Assembly (NCBI GenBank): GCA_030278955.1
Contig: JAOANR010000002.1
Coordinates: 18,029,672 to 18,093,671, forward strand
Origin: Hygrophila difformis
Lineage: Eukaryota; Streptophyta; Magnoliopsida; Lamiales; Acanthaceae
Reading direction: 5' to 3'
DNA length: 64,000 bases
Under the pieces are notes generated by a model. It made no database searches and was not told where the DNA came from. It saw nothing but the letters and a program-made list of their open reading frames with translations. How positions within the stretch are numbered: the first letter of the stretch is position 1; every line of letters starts with the position of its first letter. Shown here piece by piece: positions 48,001-58,748 of the stretch. Both the position numbers and the translations under genes were made by a program.

Positions 48001-49965
48001 AAATTCTTCTTATCTCAGGCTAATCCATCTCTGTATATCAAATTTTGTCTAACCCCACCATATATTTTGGGGTATTTTATTTTACTTCTCATATACATGT
48101 ATGCATGATATTATTATGTAGATATGGTGGTCTTCAATATTTTGGAGATCCTTCTCCTTGGACATAGAAGTCTTGATCTTAATCAGATGCTGCATAATAA
48201 ATTTCCACAAAAATCACTTTATAAAATCCGGATCTGAGTAAGGGATAAATTCGACATTTATGACTAACTCATATTCTACTGGGGTTGATATTGAGAACTT
48301 AGAAGCAGAGTCAGCGATTAGGTCTCACCTAGACTGAAAGGATATGTGTTTTAATTGAGAGTTTAGTACCTGTTCAGGGAATGATTTTCGAATATCTATT
48401 TGTTTCTCAAAATTACTGTGTGTTGGGAATCTTCTATTAAGTGTTGCGTCGAATCAGTGTCCACTTGGATTCGGATAAGATGTGATAAATAATATTAGAG
48501 GAACAACATGTAGGCCTTGGTTAATTTCTAAGGTAGGGTTGAGTATTCTTTCAACTACTATTTTCTTCCGCCAAAGCCTAAAATTGAGTCTTGAGTGAGT
48601 ACATTCGGAATAGATCTCCATAGGTCTGTTCCATTCATGTTTGTATCTCATAACTAACCAGATGTTATAAGCCCTGTGGCTTACTGATATTTGGGAAGTT
48701 CTAAATCTGCATCTGGTCACCAAGACCAGGGGCTCTTTTATACTAACGGAATGAGATGACTTTTAAAGACTTCCGAGTGATAGGTGTTTAAATGCTTTCC
48801 TTACTGCTTTCTTTATCGCTTTCTTTAAAAATGCTTTCATAGAGGTCACTCGGAAGGATTAGAGGTTGGCCGCCGGTTGTAAGGTTTAAGAGTTATGGGT
48901 TAGTTCGGGAATTAATTTGGACTTTGGGTGTGACAAGGGGGATGATAGGAGTACTTGGCATGTCAACTAATGATATGTTAGGTGTTGCTTATCCACCATG
49001 GATAAATAACATACCTCTGCGCGGGGGCAGTTGTATATCTGTGGTATCTTGGATTTTGTTGTCTTAAGGCATGTAAATCCTCACTGTAAGTACCTGTCTG
49101 TTAAAGGGAACATGGTATAGGAAGCATGAGAGTTAGCTAACTGATGAATTATCCCAACCAACGATCTATGTAACAAAAATGGAAGTTTACTTGTGTCTCA
49201 TCTGAATTCTTGTCCAATCTTTATTATTTCCCTCCTGTCCTTTCTGTCACATTTTAAATCAGCTTTCATAGAATAAATTTACCTGCTTTCTTAGCCTAAT
49301 TCTTATCATTTCCTTAGAATAGAATGTAATCGCTTTTTAGACTAAATTTACCATGCTTTGTAGAATGATCTTTAATTGCTTTCATAGTATAGTTTAATTA
49401 TTGTCAAGTAGTTTTAGAATCCATTGCAAAACTTGAATCGAGTAACCGAGTGGAAAATCTTAGTAAACGACGTGGGCTCTGCTTCTATCGCACATCCTCC
49501 AGTGAACGATCCGGTCTTACTATAAATTACTGCAATTTTTTACACCGTGCGCTTTCGGGGGCACAGTTTCTTAACACGAGTAATAAAAACGTGACAACCT
49601 ATAAATATATACCTAATCCCAACTCCATCCTCATAAATTGGTTTCATTAAATAAAATTGAACTGGGATTATTATTTTCCAGAAAATGCTCATATAGTGGG
49701 AAATTGTCAAAAGTTTCATGCCGGGGATAATACTATATTAAGTATTGAACACTGATGTCTGTTAAGATTGAATTGTTTACCCCGGCTTCACCATGAAATT
49801 TGTCAAAAGTTTCATGGCGCCATTTGAAATCAAAGTTTCCCACATGAGTAACAAAAAGTGAAATATATCCTTAAATCCTTTCCCATAAATCATAACTCTT
49901 TTCTTTTAATAAATTCAACTTGATATTTTAGAAAATACTCGTGCGGGAAATTGTCAAAAGTTTCA
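45013..49965 (+). mobile_element. Second LTR of element C (complete)
   Basis: 4953 bp from TGATAATGGCC to GTCAAAAGTTTCA, aligned end to end with the first LTR minus D. By eye, differences amount to a percent or two. It has the TATA box at 45870-45877. It is 3' LTR to the upstream copy and 5' LTR to the second, deleted, internal region, because a primer site follows it at 49966. Confidence 0.92.
45353..47322 (+). repeat. Nested palindrome clusters in the second LTR of element C
   Basis: The same clusters as in the first LTR, about ten, in the same order: 45353-45405, 45458-45515, 45553-45605, 45655-45682, 45731-45775, 46763-46810, 46862-46903, 46934-46990, 47056-47110 and 47162-47218, plus the pair at 47282-47322. 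A few arms differ from the first LTR: 46862-46903 has lost the outer left arm that is present at 30644. Confidence 0.88.
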
Positions 49966-49983
49966 TGGCGCCGTTGTCGGGGA
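49966..49983 (+). other. Second primer binding site in element C
   Basis: TGGCGCCGTTGTCGGGGA follows the second LTR. It has one mismatch to the first primer site (GTC for GCC). It proves that another element copy once began here. Confidence 0.85.
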
Positions 49984-50110
49984 GGATGCAGCGCCGTTTA
50001 TTAAGAGAACTACACCCTGATTTACTCATAGATAGTTTTTGTATATATTCTTGAACCATGACTAACCTGGGGGTTGTGCAGGTGCTGTCAAATCGTGATA
50101 CAAACTGCTT

Positions 50111-52346
50111 ATGCAAAGGAGAAAGGACACATTGCCTGAGCTACCGTTCGATCTAGAAATAGAAAGGACCGCTCGCGAACTGAGGGCGCAAGCCAGACGA
50201 AGAAAAGAGCAGGAGGCACGGACTCGCACCTCACCCGAAACTACAAGCAGTGAAATATCTGATATGGCAGAGAACCAGGACATTCCCCCGATCTTACCAA
50301 TAGACCAACCACCCAATAACCCTGGTAATGGAGCTGATGGGGGTATAGTAGAACACCCAAATCGTGCCAACGAAGAGGAAAATCTACCTAATCCAAATCA
50401 GCAACAGTATCAGCAATTCCACCAACAACCGCCACCCCCTAACCAATATAACCAACAAAACCAAAATATACCAAACCAGCAATACCACAATCAAGCCTTC
50501 AATCAAGACCAGTTTCAGAACAACCCCCATGATCCTGAAAATCTATTCCAACAGAACCCCAACTACCAACAGCAGTATCAAAACCAAGCAGAGCAAGGAA
50601 ATCAACAATAGCAAGCAGCAGCTGATTTTATGCAGCCCATCGTGGAGCCATATCTGGATAGGCCTGCGAGGGCACAGTTTCCTGCACGCAATTTTGAGCT
50701 CAAACCGGCACTCATTAATTTAGTGCAAAACAATCAATTATGCGATGCAAATCATGAGGATCCCCATGATCATGTCCAAACCTTCCTGGAGCTCAGCGAT
50801 ACAATAAAAAATCAGGGAGTCTCACCTGATGCTATAAGACTGATGTTGTTTCCCTTTTCTTTGTTTAGTGGTGCCAGGGATTGGTAGAAATCATTGCCCA
50901 TAAATCAGAGGAGCACCTGGGCAGATTTAGTAAGGAGTTTTCTGTTGAAGTATTTTCCTGAATCAAAGATAGAGGAAGGACGAGCCAAGATTGGAGAGTT
51001 CAAGATGAAGCCGGACGAGTCATTGTATGACGCAAAGGAGAGGTTCTCCATCCTCTTGAGGCGATGCCCCCAACACGGATATCAACCATGGGAGCAACAG
51101 AGAAAATTCTATGGAGGGCTCACCCATCCATGGAGAACGATGTTGGACGCTGCAGGCGGAAGACATTTACTCCATTTGCCCATGGACCAAGCCTGGGAAA
51201 AGATTGAGACAATGTCGGTCAATAGATCTGTATTGAATAGTAATGACAAGAAAGTGGACCCTCCTAGAAAAGTTTTTGCTGTGAGTGAGGGAAAAACAGA
51301 TTTCGAAAAATTGCAGGAACATGTAACTGCAATACAACTAGGACATGAGAAAGGAAAGGGAGCAGGTACTTCTCAGGCAGGAGCCTCATCTAGCCAAGTG
51401 CAAACACAGCAATCGGGAGCAATTTGTGGGCTATGTCAGGGACCACATCCAACTGACACATGCCAACAACTAGCTACCGAAAGCTGCAATTACGCAGGGA
51501 ACTACTAGAATCGCCACCCCAACCTCTCCTATTCCAACAACAATGCACTCAATGCGCATTTGTTGACGCAGCCAAATCAGCCTAACCAGTTTGCAAACCA
51601 AAATCCTCAGCAAAACTTCAGACCTCAGAACCAAGGATTCGTCCAGCAGAGAGTACAAAACTTCCAGAATCAGAATCAGAACATTCAACCCCATATCCAA
51701 CAGAGGCCTAATCAAAACCAAGGCCAGAATTTCCAAAACTTACAAGCCCAACCTGACCAGAATCAGCAATACAACCAAAAGCCACCATCTCGCCTGGAGA
51801 ATTTGATGACCGAGTTTATTTCCAATCAAAGGGAGATAAACCAGCAGTTGCAGTCATCAAGCAAAAATGTGGAGACGCAGGTCACCCAGTTGGCTAAGGA
51901 ATTGCAGAACAGGGGGAAGGGAACACTGCCAAGCAGCACTGAAGCCAACCCGCAATGTAAAGCAATCACATTGCGGGGAGGCAAAACTCTGAAAGGAAAC
52001 GTTGGATCTGCAAAGAAGAAATCTATGAAAGTAAAGGTTTCATTGGAGGTGGAAAAGGAAAAGGAAAAGATTGAGGAAATGGAAGTGTTGAGCTGGTAAA
52101 GGACAAATCAGATACAGCAATTCCGCAGGCTGAAGCTGCAATTGAAGCTGAAAAGGGTATAGGTGAAGGTACAACTTCCTTCTCTTTACCACCAAAAATT
52201 GATAATAAGAAGTACATGCCAAGGGTGCCATACCCCGCACGTCTTAAAAATAAGGAACATGACCTTAAGTTCAAGAAATTTCTAGAACGGTTAAAGTCTG
52301 TAGAGATAACCATTCCTCTCGTGGAAATGATTTCAGAAATGCCCAC
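50111..52346 (+). pseudogene. Element C gag, second copy (truncated)
   Basis: Duplicate of 33901-36080. It has the 56 bp missing from the first copy (YQPWEQQRKFYGGLTHP) and lacks the first copy's TGA. It shares the TAG near residue 167 (50609-50611) and has its own lesions: TAG at 50885-50887, TAG at 51506-51508 and an indel near 52076. It stops at 52346 in the protease-linker region (VEMISEMPTY) and is joined to LTR sequence. No pol follows. Confidence 0.87.
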
Positions 52347-52827
52347 CTATCGCACATCCTCCAGTGAACGATCCGGTCTTACTATAAATTACTGCAATTT
52401 TTGACACCGTGCGCTTTCGGGGGCACAGTTTCTTAACACAAGTAATAAAAACGTGACAACCTATAAATATATACCTAATCCCAACTCCATCCTCATAAAT
52501 TGGTTTCATTAAATAAAATTGAACTGGGATTATTATTTTTCAGAAAATGCTCATATAGTGGGAAATTGTCAAAAGTTTCATGCCGGGGATAATACTATAT
52601 TAAGTATTGAACACTGATGTCTGTTAAGATTGAATTCTTTACCCCGGCTGCACCATGAAATTTGTCAAAAGTTTCATGGCGCCATTTGAAATCAAAGTTT
52701 CCCACATGAGTTACAAAAAGTGAAATATATCCTTAAACCCTTTCCCATAAATCATAACTCTTTTCTTTTAATAAATTCAACTTGATATTTTAGAAAATAC
52801 TCGTGCGGGAAATTATCAAAAGTTTCA
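52347..52827 (+). mobile_element. Last 481 bp of a third element C LTR
   Basis: Matches 49485-49965 at the same length, ending GTTTCA before the CACAC duplication. The joint with gag shares CTAT (52347-52350), which is present both at the gag breakpoint and at 49485-49488. This marks a deletion that removed pol, the F-box region and most of this LTR. Confidence 0.9.
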
Positions 52828-53461
52828 CACACTCTTCCTTGGTCGGATTTTTTCGCGGGAAAATGGTCGGAAAGCAAAAACTTAGTGTTTTCGGGTTTTG
52901 GGAGAAGTTTGGAGAGAATTGAGAGGAGAGGGGGCTTCTAGGGTTACTTTGGATGAAATTATGAGTTCCAAGACCTCAAAATCCGTCCATATACTCCTTC
53001 CCTCGACTGGATTGAGTTGCCAAAGTCGGGGGTCGAAAATAAGCTAAGAAATCGCCGAAAAGTGAAACTTGATCGCATCCTGCTCGACCACGCGGCCGTA
53101 GCGCGGAATCTCCCCAGACCGCGCGGCCACCGCACGGCTCTTGGTAGAGCTGCATCTTGGTCCAGGTCGTGCGATCCGTCGGGCCTTCTCTCTTCTCTTT
53201 CGGGTTTCTATCCTCCTACGTTTTCGGGCTGGATTTTTCGGGTCTTCCTCGGATTAAGATTCCTATCTTAAATTTCATTTCATCTCTAATTGATTTCATG
53301 TTGAAATCTTGAATCCTACGAGTTAGGATTTGTCGGCTTCGAATTCGTCGTCTTTTGACTCCCGTGCATTTCCGACTTCATGAGTTCTTGAATCAGAATT
53401 CCTTCGCTCTTCGGATTTAATTCCATTTCCTATTATTAAAAGTCTCGGGTATTACATAAAC

Positions 53462-55121
53462 TGCTTCAATCCTTGAATGTTTCTCCTACTGTAGTTGATG
53501 ATGAAGCAAGTGAGGGAGATGAGGACGCTCTAGGAGGTGACAGTGGTCACGATGATGCGTCTGCTGCGAGTATTGGCAATGAGGAGTCGAGCTCTGATGA
53601 GGGGGAGTCGAGTTCCGGTGATGGGGAGTCACGCCCTGATGAGGAGGAGGACCATGCAAATGATGTCGGCACCAGCGATGATGATGATGATGACCACGTA
53701 GAGGATGAGTCTGCGATCCCCACTGATGACGAAGGCGACGCTAATCATGGCCAGGCGGATGAGACTATTGCTGATGTTCTTGTGGCCGTCGACTCTCGCT
53801 ATTCTTCCTCTTTTTGGTAGACTTCCTCATACTCCCACATCGTCGATGGACGAGATGTTAGCTCGCGCTAATTATATCATCCTCCACGGTGAAGATCATC
53901 CTAAGTATCGAACGGGAGCTATGGTGACTCGTACCCCAACTAGTCAGGTATTTATTGCCACTTAAAACTTTTTTAACTCCAAATCCTTTTTGGCAATGTG
54001 GTTATACTTTTTGTTTTCTTTGATGGGCCATCCTTCCTCTTCGGCTAGTGGCCAGAACTCTGAAGCTAGCTCTGCTGACCCTGCATTGGTCTCTCAGGTA
54101 TCACTAGTTATATTCTCACTTTTCTTTTTCTTATCCTTTAAGGATATGCTCTAAGGGTCCTTTCCTCTAGATCCCTACGGATCAGGCAGATTACTCTGTG
54201 GTTGATATTCCTGCTCTTTCAGCTGATTTGGTTGCACCGCCTCTTCAGGTATGCTTCATCTCATCTTTTGACCTGGTGAAATTCTTTCACGACATCTTAA
54301 CATAGTACTGTCTTCAGGTACCTATGGACCCTCCTACAGGCCTCGTGGCTTCTCTTCCACTTGACTCGAGCACTCGTGTTGACATCGCTTTGGCATGTGA
54401 GGCGTTTGACCGTCTTGTTTCCTCCCAGACCGGTCCAGTTTCAGCTGAGATGGCCTCTGGTCTCTATGATCTACTTAGCGATATCAGCTTGGTCCCTACT
54501 TTCGTCGAGGATGTCGGCTTCTCGGATTTCTCGAAGCTTATCTTCGATTTGTCCCTTTCTTACCCCTTTTATCGCAATACAGCGGATCGGTCCGTCCAGG
54601 ATTTGACACTTATTGATGATCTCAATGCGCGACACCGCGAGACTCGCTCACAGTCAGAGGCCATTCATCCTTAGTGTGAGCAGCTATCTACGGACCTTGG
54701 GGTTGAGGAGAGTCAGAAATCACAGTTGTAGGGTATCATCGCACAGGCAGAATGCAAAATTGTGAAGGAGGAGCGTGTTATTGCGGAGGCGCAGCGTGTT
54801 ATTGCGGAGGCGCAGAGTGTCATTTTAGAGAAGCGCCACACTATTCAGGGGGCTAGAGATGGGCTCACTTCACTTGAGCCTAGGTTGGCTGAGATGTCCT
54901 CCCGAGCTATCACTTTGCAGGCCGATCATGACCGCTTAGCCGCAAATGGTCGTGATTTGTCGGCTAAGTTGTCGAGAGTTCGTCGGCTTCTGCTATCTGC
55001 TTGTGCTCGAGCTTCTGCTGCTGCACTTCACCGTCTGACAGACATCCTTGAGCACACCCATGATCAGTGGGCCATCATGCGTCGTCGCATACTAGGTGAT
55101 TGGACGCTGCCTCCCCTTTAG
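53462..55121 (+). pseudogene. PMD gene, 3' part with short introns
   Basis: Continues the PMD frame cut at 3705: the bases after the TAAAC duplication stay in frame. First comes an acidic stretch (53473-53818, DEASEGDEDALGGDSG; a run of Asp near 53680). A frameshift near 53815 moves to the frame of DEMLARANYIILHGEDHPKY. Short introns follow with donors CAG/GTATTT near 53948, CAG/GTATCA at 54098 and CAG/GTATGC at 54249. An exon at 54171-54248 is 78 bases. The last exon from 54318 has two TAGs (54672 and 54729) and a coiled coil with RVIAEAQ repeats (54762-54840). The stop is TAG at 55119-55121. Confidence 0.6.
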
Positions 55122-55261
55122 TAGCTAGCACTGCTTTACTTTGAGTATACTTTTGGGTCAGCCCATCGGCCTTGTTAGGCAACCCTTGTCTTTGCTTCAG
55201 GATGTTATTGCTACTTTTTGGCCGACTTTGTGATTGGCTACTTTTGATGCACTTATGCTGT

Positions 55262-56296
55262 TTACTCTGATTCCCAGACCGATGGATAGAATAATTTGAG
55301 ATACTTTGCATTTATACTCTGTTTGTGCTCTTGAGCATCGATGTCCATCAACTTGAATGCACCATTAAGTAGTCTTTGCGTTACAATAAATGGTCCTTCC
55401 CAATTTGGAGACCACTTCCCCGTCTCATTATCGGGCACCCCCGAGGGTAAAATCACTTTCCACACTAGGTCCCCTTTGCAAAAGGTTTTGCCTCGAACAC
55501 TCTTGTCATATTGCCTTGCCATTCTTACCTTTTGACGATGGATATTTTCCAAGGCCATAAGCTTGTCACCATCCGCGGTCTCCAACTCTTGCAACATGGC
55601 CTTTTCATATTTGGCTAAGTCTAAGCGATGCTGTTGGGCCACTCTTAGAGAAGGGACTGTGATCTCCAAAGGTAGAACAGCATCATGACCATATGTCAAG
55701 TAGTATGGTGTGAATCCAGTGGCTGTAGATTTCGAATTTCTGTAAGCCCATAGGACCTCTGACAAAGCCTCGTGCCACTTTCTTGGTTTCTCGCCTACTG
55801 CCTTCTTGATCATACTTATCAAGATCTTATTGGTGGCCTCAGCTTGACCATTTGCTTGGGGGTAGTATGGAGTGGAGTGATATATGCGAATTCTGAATTG
55901 TTTTGCAAAAGCTAAAAACTTTTCACTAGTAAACACTGTGCCCTCATCAACAGTGATTGTTTGAGGGATCCCAAATTGATGTATGAGCTCAGTTACGAAC
56001 TTAATTACATCATTTTGATCGATCTTCCTCGTTGGCCATGCCTCTACCCATTTGGTAAAGTAATCAGTGGCCACAAGTATGAATGCGTGTTTCTTAGATG
56101 ATGGCGGATGAATTTTTCCAATAATGTCCATCCCCCAGCCACGAAATGGAGGCTTAATGACTGTGTGTAACTCTTCCGCCGGCACCCTTTGAATCGGGTC
56201 GTGCCATTGGCAAGCCTCACAACAACGAGCATATGTGATACAGTCTTCCATGATAGTTGGCCAGAAGTATCCATGGCGGTGGATGCTCCACCTCAT
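55262..56296 (-). pseudogene. Base Tat-like element: integrase
   Basis: 344-residue frame. The zinc region ends at C26/C29 (ARCCEACQ); the catalytic residues are D57 (GMDIIGKI), D117 (TVDEGTVF) and E153 (GQAEATNK) with 35 residues between the last two. The C-terminus has WSPNWEGPFIV. It is joined to the RNase H frame at 56293 by a frameshift (4-base overlap in another frame), and the first Met is not the true start. The domain type, with a second RNase H upstream, is that of Tat-lineage Gypsy elements. It is convergent with the PMD gene that ends at 55121. Confidence 0.87.
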
Positions 56297-57021
56297 GCTA
56301 GGCCCTGCTCGATGAGAGCCGCATATCCCTCATGGACTTCTCCCATCACCAACTTAGCGTCTTCGGGACCTATACACTTGAGCAGCAGTCCATCGACCGC
56401 TCTTCGGAATAATTCGCCATCGATCAGTGTGTACTGCAAAGCTTTGATCTTAAGCGAGCAATCTCCTCCAGATGACGGGTTCTCGAGGTACTGTGTGATC
56501 CCAGTCCTCCAATCACCGTTCGAGTTTTGAGGTTGGACTTTTTGTTGGTCTTCAGACTCATTTGTGATGGCGGTGACGCATGGTGCCCCCCTAGGGTGAC
56601 CAGTCTGCCAGCCTGAAGCAAGTTGAGCAGCTTTGTAGGCCTCTTGATTTTGACTTCTAGGCACGTGGGTGATGGTAGCATCCGAAAATTTTCCCAATAG
56701 TTCCAGTGTTGTCTCATAGCACTTAATCAGCATTGGACTCTTGCATTCATATTCTGCCGTTAGTTGCTTCAAGATGACTTGGGAGTCTTCAAAAATTGTA
56801 ATGGATTTTGCACCCTTGAGTAGCGCTGTCTCCAGGCCAAATATCAAAGCTTCATACTCTGCTTGATTGTTGTCCAGTTCCCGAGCAAGCTTCCAATGCT
56901 GCCCCAGAGGGCTAGTGATCGTAATACCGGCTCCCAATCCACTGCTTGCACACAATCCATCAAAGGTCAATTCCCAAGGTTCAAATCCTATGGAGGTGGT
57001 TTCTCTGGGACCCTCCGGCAC
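56293..57021 (-). pseudogene. Base Tat-like element: extra (archaeal-type) RNase H
   Basis: 242-residue frame with WELTFDG (D21), DNNQAEYEALIFGLE (E55) and FEDSQVILKQL (D79), the signature of the second, archaeal-type RNase H found in Tat-lineage elements such as Ogre, Retand and Grande. The N-terminus at 57021 is where homology stops; the RT that should lie upstream is missing. Residues after about 140 link to the integrase. Confidence 0.85.
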
Positions 57022-57277
57022 CGTTAAGTAACATTCCTATTATATATGTGATAACCTTTTATATGTGATAAGTAACATTCCTATTTTAAAGCTTGACATG
57101 ACATCGACTTAGAAGTACCAACTGGAGACTACCCTTGCTTTAGTCTTAGATGATGATCAAGAACACTTAGCGTGCTCATATCTATTCTCTCTTCTTGCCA
57201 TCCCTATCACTTAGACTTTCCTGAATCTAACGTGCCTTAGATTAGAAGCTCATCTCCGCGTACTTTTATAACAAAGA
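57022..57277 (+). other. Junction between base element and element E
   Basis: Non-coding, including two GTAACATTCCTATT repeats (57032 and 57073) and TATATGTGATAA repeats. The part from about 57090 to 57277 could be the gag leader of element E, since CTTTTATAACAAAGAATGGCACC before the gag ATG resembles the sequence before B's gag start. No LTR is present, so the exact breakpoint is not visible. Confidence 0.45.
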
Positions 57278-58305
57278 ATGGCACCTAGGGGAGGAACAAG
57301 GAAGGTAATCCCAAGCAACACTGACTCTGACCTCCCCAACATGCCAAACAACAATGAGATTCCTCAGAATATGGATGCGCGTCTAAGGAAGGTTGAGGAA
57401 GTTCTCGTAGTATTAGGAAATGCTGAAGTGCAACGTGCACAAGCGGGTGTACCACCACCGGTAACCCGAGTCAACTACTTAGCCTTGGTAAACCCTTACC
57501 AACCACCCCACTACGCCGACGAAGAGGACCCGGCTCAGCTAGAGGAATGGATACGACGCTTGATAAGCTGTTAAACGCCGTAAAGTGTGCCGAAGGGGAA
57601 AAGGTCCACGTCGCCTCATACTACTTAGGAGGCGAGGCGGATGATTGGTGGCAAGCCGCCCAAGGGAAATTGGCGGAGTACGACGAGCCCTACACATGGT
57701 CAGAATTCACGGATCTACTTAGGGATCATTTTTATCCCATGAGCACAAAGGCTGCCATATACGAGGAATTTCTGACACTGAGGCAAGGAGGAAAGACAGT
57801 CCAAGAATACTATAACCGATTCAAGGAGTTGGTGCGGTTCGCGCCGAGACTGGTGCCAACTGATGTAGAGAAGGCACAGAGGTTCGAGACGGGACTGAAC
57901 CTATCTATTAGAGAGGTGATCACGGGTGAGCACTATCTTGACCTACAAGATGTGTATGATCGTGCAGTAGCGGTTGCACGAGTTCAAGGACTGAAACGGA
58001 AACCGGTAGGTGGGACTAAGCAAGGACCACAAGGACGATACAAGAGGAATAAGGACCATTCCCGTAGAAACTTGAACCGACCACATCAAAACGACAACGG
58101 ACGAAACAAGGGGATAGTCTTCAACCATGGTGACTATGCGCCACCATGTCCAAAGTGTGGTAAACCACACTATGCGAGAGGATGCCCTCAGCCTGGAGCA
58201 TGCCTTCCGTGTGGTCGACATGGTCATCAGCTGCGTGACTGCCGGACACGAATAGAAAACATAAACAAGAGAGAGGACGTGACCACTCGGCCCAAGCAAC
58301 CGTAA
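57278..58305 (+). pseudogene. Element E: gag
   Basis: Two overlapping frames (57278-57574 and 57547-58305) make one gag; a one-base shift near 57550 separates them inside LEEWIR/LDKLLNAVKC. It contains ADDWWQAAQGK, FYPMSTKAAIYEEFL, LVPTDVEKAQRFETGLN, and a zinc knuckle CLPCGRHGHQLRDC with a further Cys motif CPKCGKPHYARGC. It is close to the gag of element B in motifs. It ends TTRPKQP at 58305, before any protease, and pol is absent. Confidence 0.87.
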
Positions 58306-58748
58306 GAAGTTTTCAAGCATCGATAACTGCATTTATTTTTGAGTTCGACTCTAAGAATTGTATCCAATAAAAAATAAACGAATTCAAATTGTTTTGAACT
58401 ACGTAATGACTTGATCCCTTCACAGGGTACGTAGGCAACTTGGAAATTTCAATTCTGGTTCAGTCAAATAAAAACAAACAACAACACACAATAATACAAT
58501 CACGCAACCAAACAATGTCCGAACTCGCGAGGAGCTAACGCCCAACTTCGAGGACGAAGTTGATTCCTAAGGGGGAGAGGATGTAACACCCGAGAAATTT
58601 AAATCACGTTCAAAGGAATGGAATTAATTTCTTGTGGAAGACGTTTATCCTTAAGGAAGGTAGATGAAAATACCCCAACATTAAATTGAGCCCAAAAGAA
58701 AGTGAGGACGCAACTTCGAGGACGAAGTTGGTTCTAAGGGGGGTAGAC
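58306..58748 (+). other. Element E: 3' region with duplicated PPT
   Basis: From 58330 the sequence matches B's 3' UTR (GATCCCTTCACAGGGTACG). CTTCGAGGACGAAGTTG occurs at 58546-58562 and again at 58713-58729. The first copy leads to CTAAGGGGGAGAGGATGTAACACCC, with a false LTR start at 58582; the second leads to the real LTR at 58749 through TAAGGGGGGTAGAC. Confidence 0.7.

Larger units (their letters stand above)
26300..52827 (+). mobile_element. Element C: Athila-like Gypsy tandem with a captured F-box gene
   Basis: Order on the plus strand: LTR (26300-33755, containing solo LTR D), Asp-tRNA primer site, gag, pol, palindrome cluster, F-box gene, PPT, LTR (45013-49965), second primer site, second gag copy, and the last 481 bp of a third LTR (52347-52827). 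Flanking duplications are CACAG (26295-26299) and CACAC (52828-52832), one mismatch apart. The protease-RT motifs, integrase and Asp-tRNA primer fit Athila-like elements. The LTR is about 4.96 kb, long for that group. Unequal recombination followed by an internal deletion explains the tandem. Confidence 0.87.
3706..53456 (-). mobile_element. Element B: Tekay-like Gypsy retrotransposon, with nested insertions
   Basis: Bounded by TG...CA ends and TAAAC duplications. Without inserts, the LTRs are about 2670 bp (left, 3706-6055 plus 17470-17789) and 2689 bp (right, 24235-26299 plus 52833-53456). Minus-strand order is 5' LTR, primer site, coiled-coil ORF, gag, protease, RT, RNase H, integrase with a C-terminal chromodomain-like tail, PPT, 3' LTR. 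That order and the C-terminal MVKVLW motif fit the chromoviral Tekay/Del group. Element A lies in its left LTR and element C in its right LTR. Gag-pol is broken at many points, so the copy is dead. Confidence 0.88.
24235..53456 (-). mobile_element. 5' LTR of element B, split by element C
   Basis: LTR sequence occupies 24235-26299 and 52833-53456; together these match the left LTR (3706-6055 plus 17470-17789). Element C and one duplicated target lie between. The plus-strand start is TGTAGCACCCCGG and the end GGTATTACA, followed by the TAAAC duplication. Confidence 0.87.

Noticed and set aside
57022..57277. A 5' LTR for element E
   Set aside because: No TG...CA ends and no match to 58749-61547.
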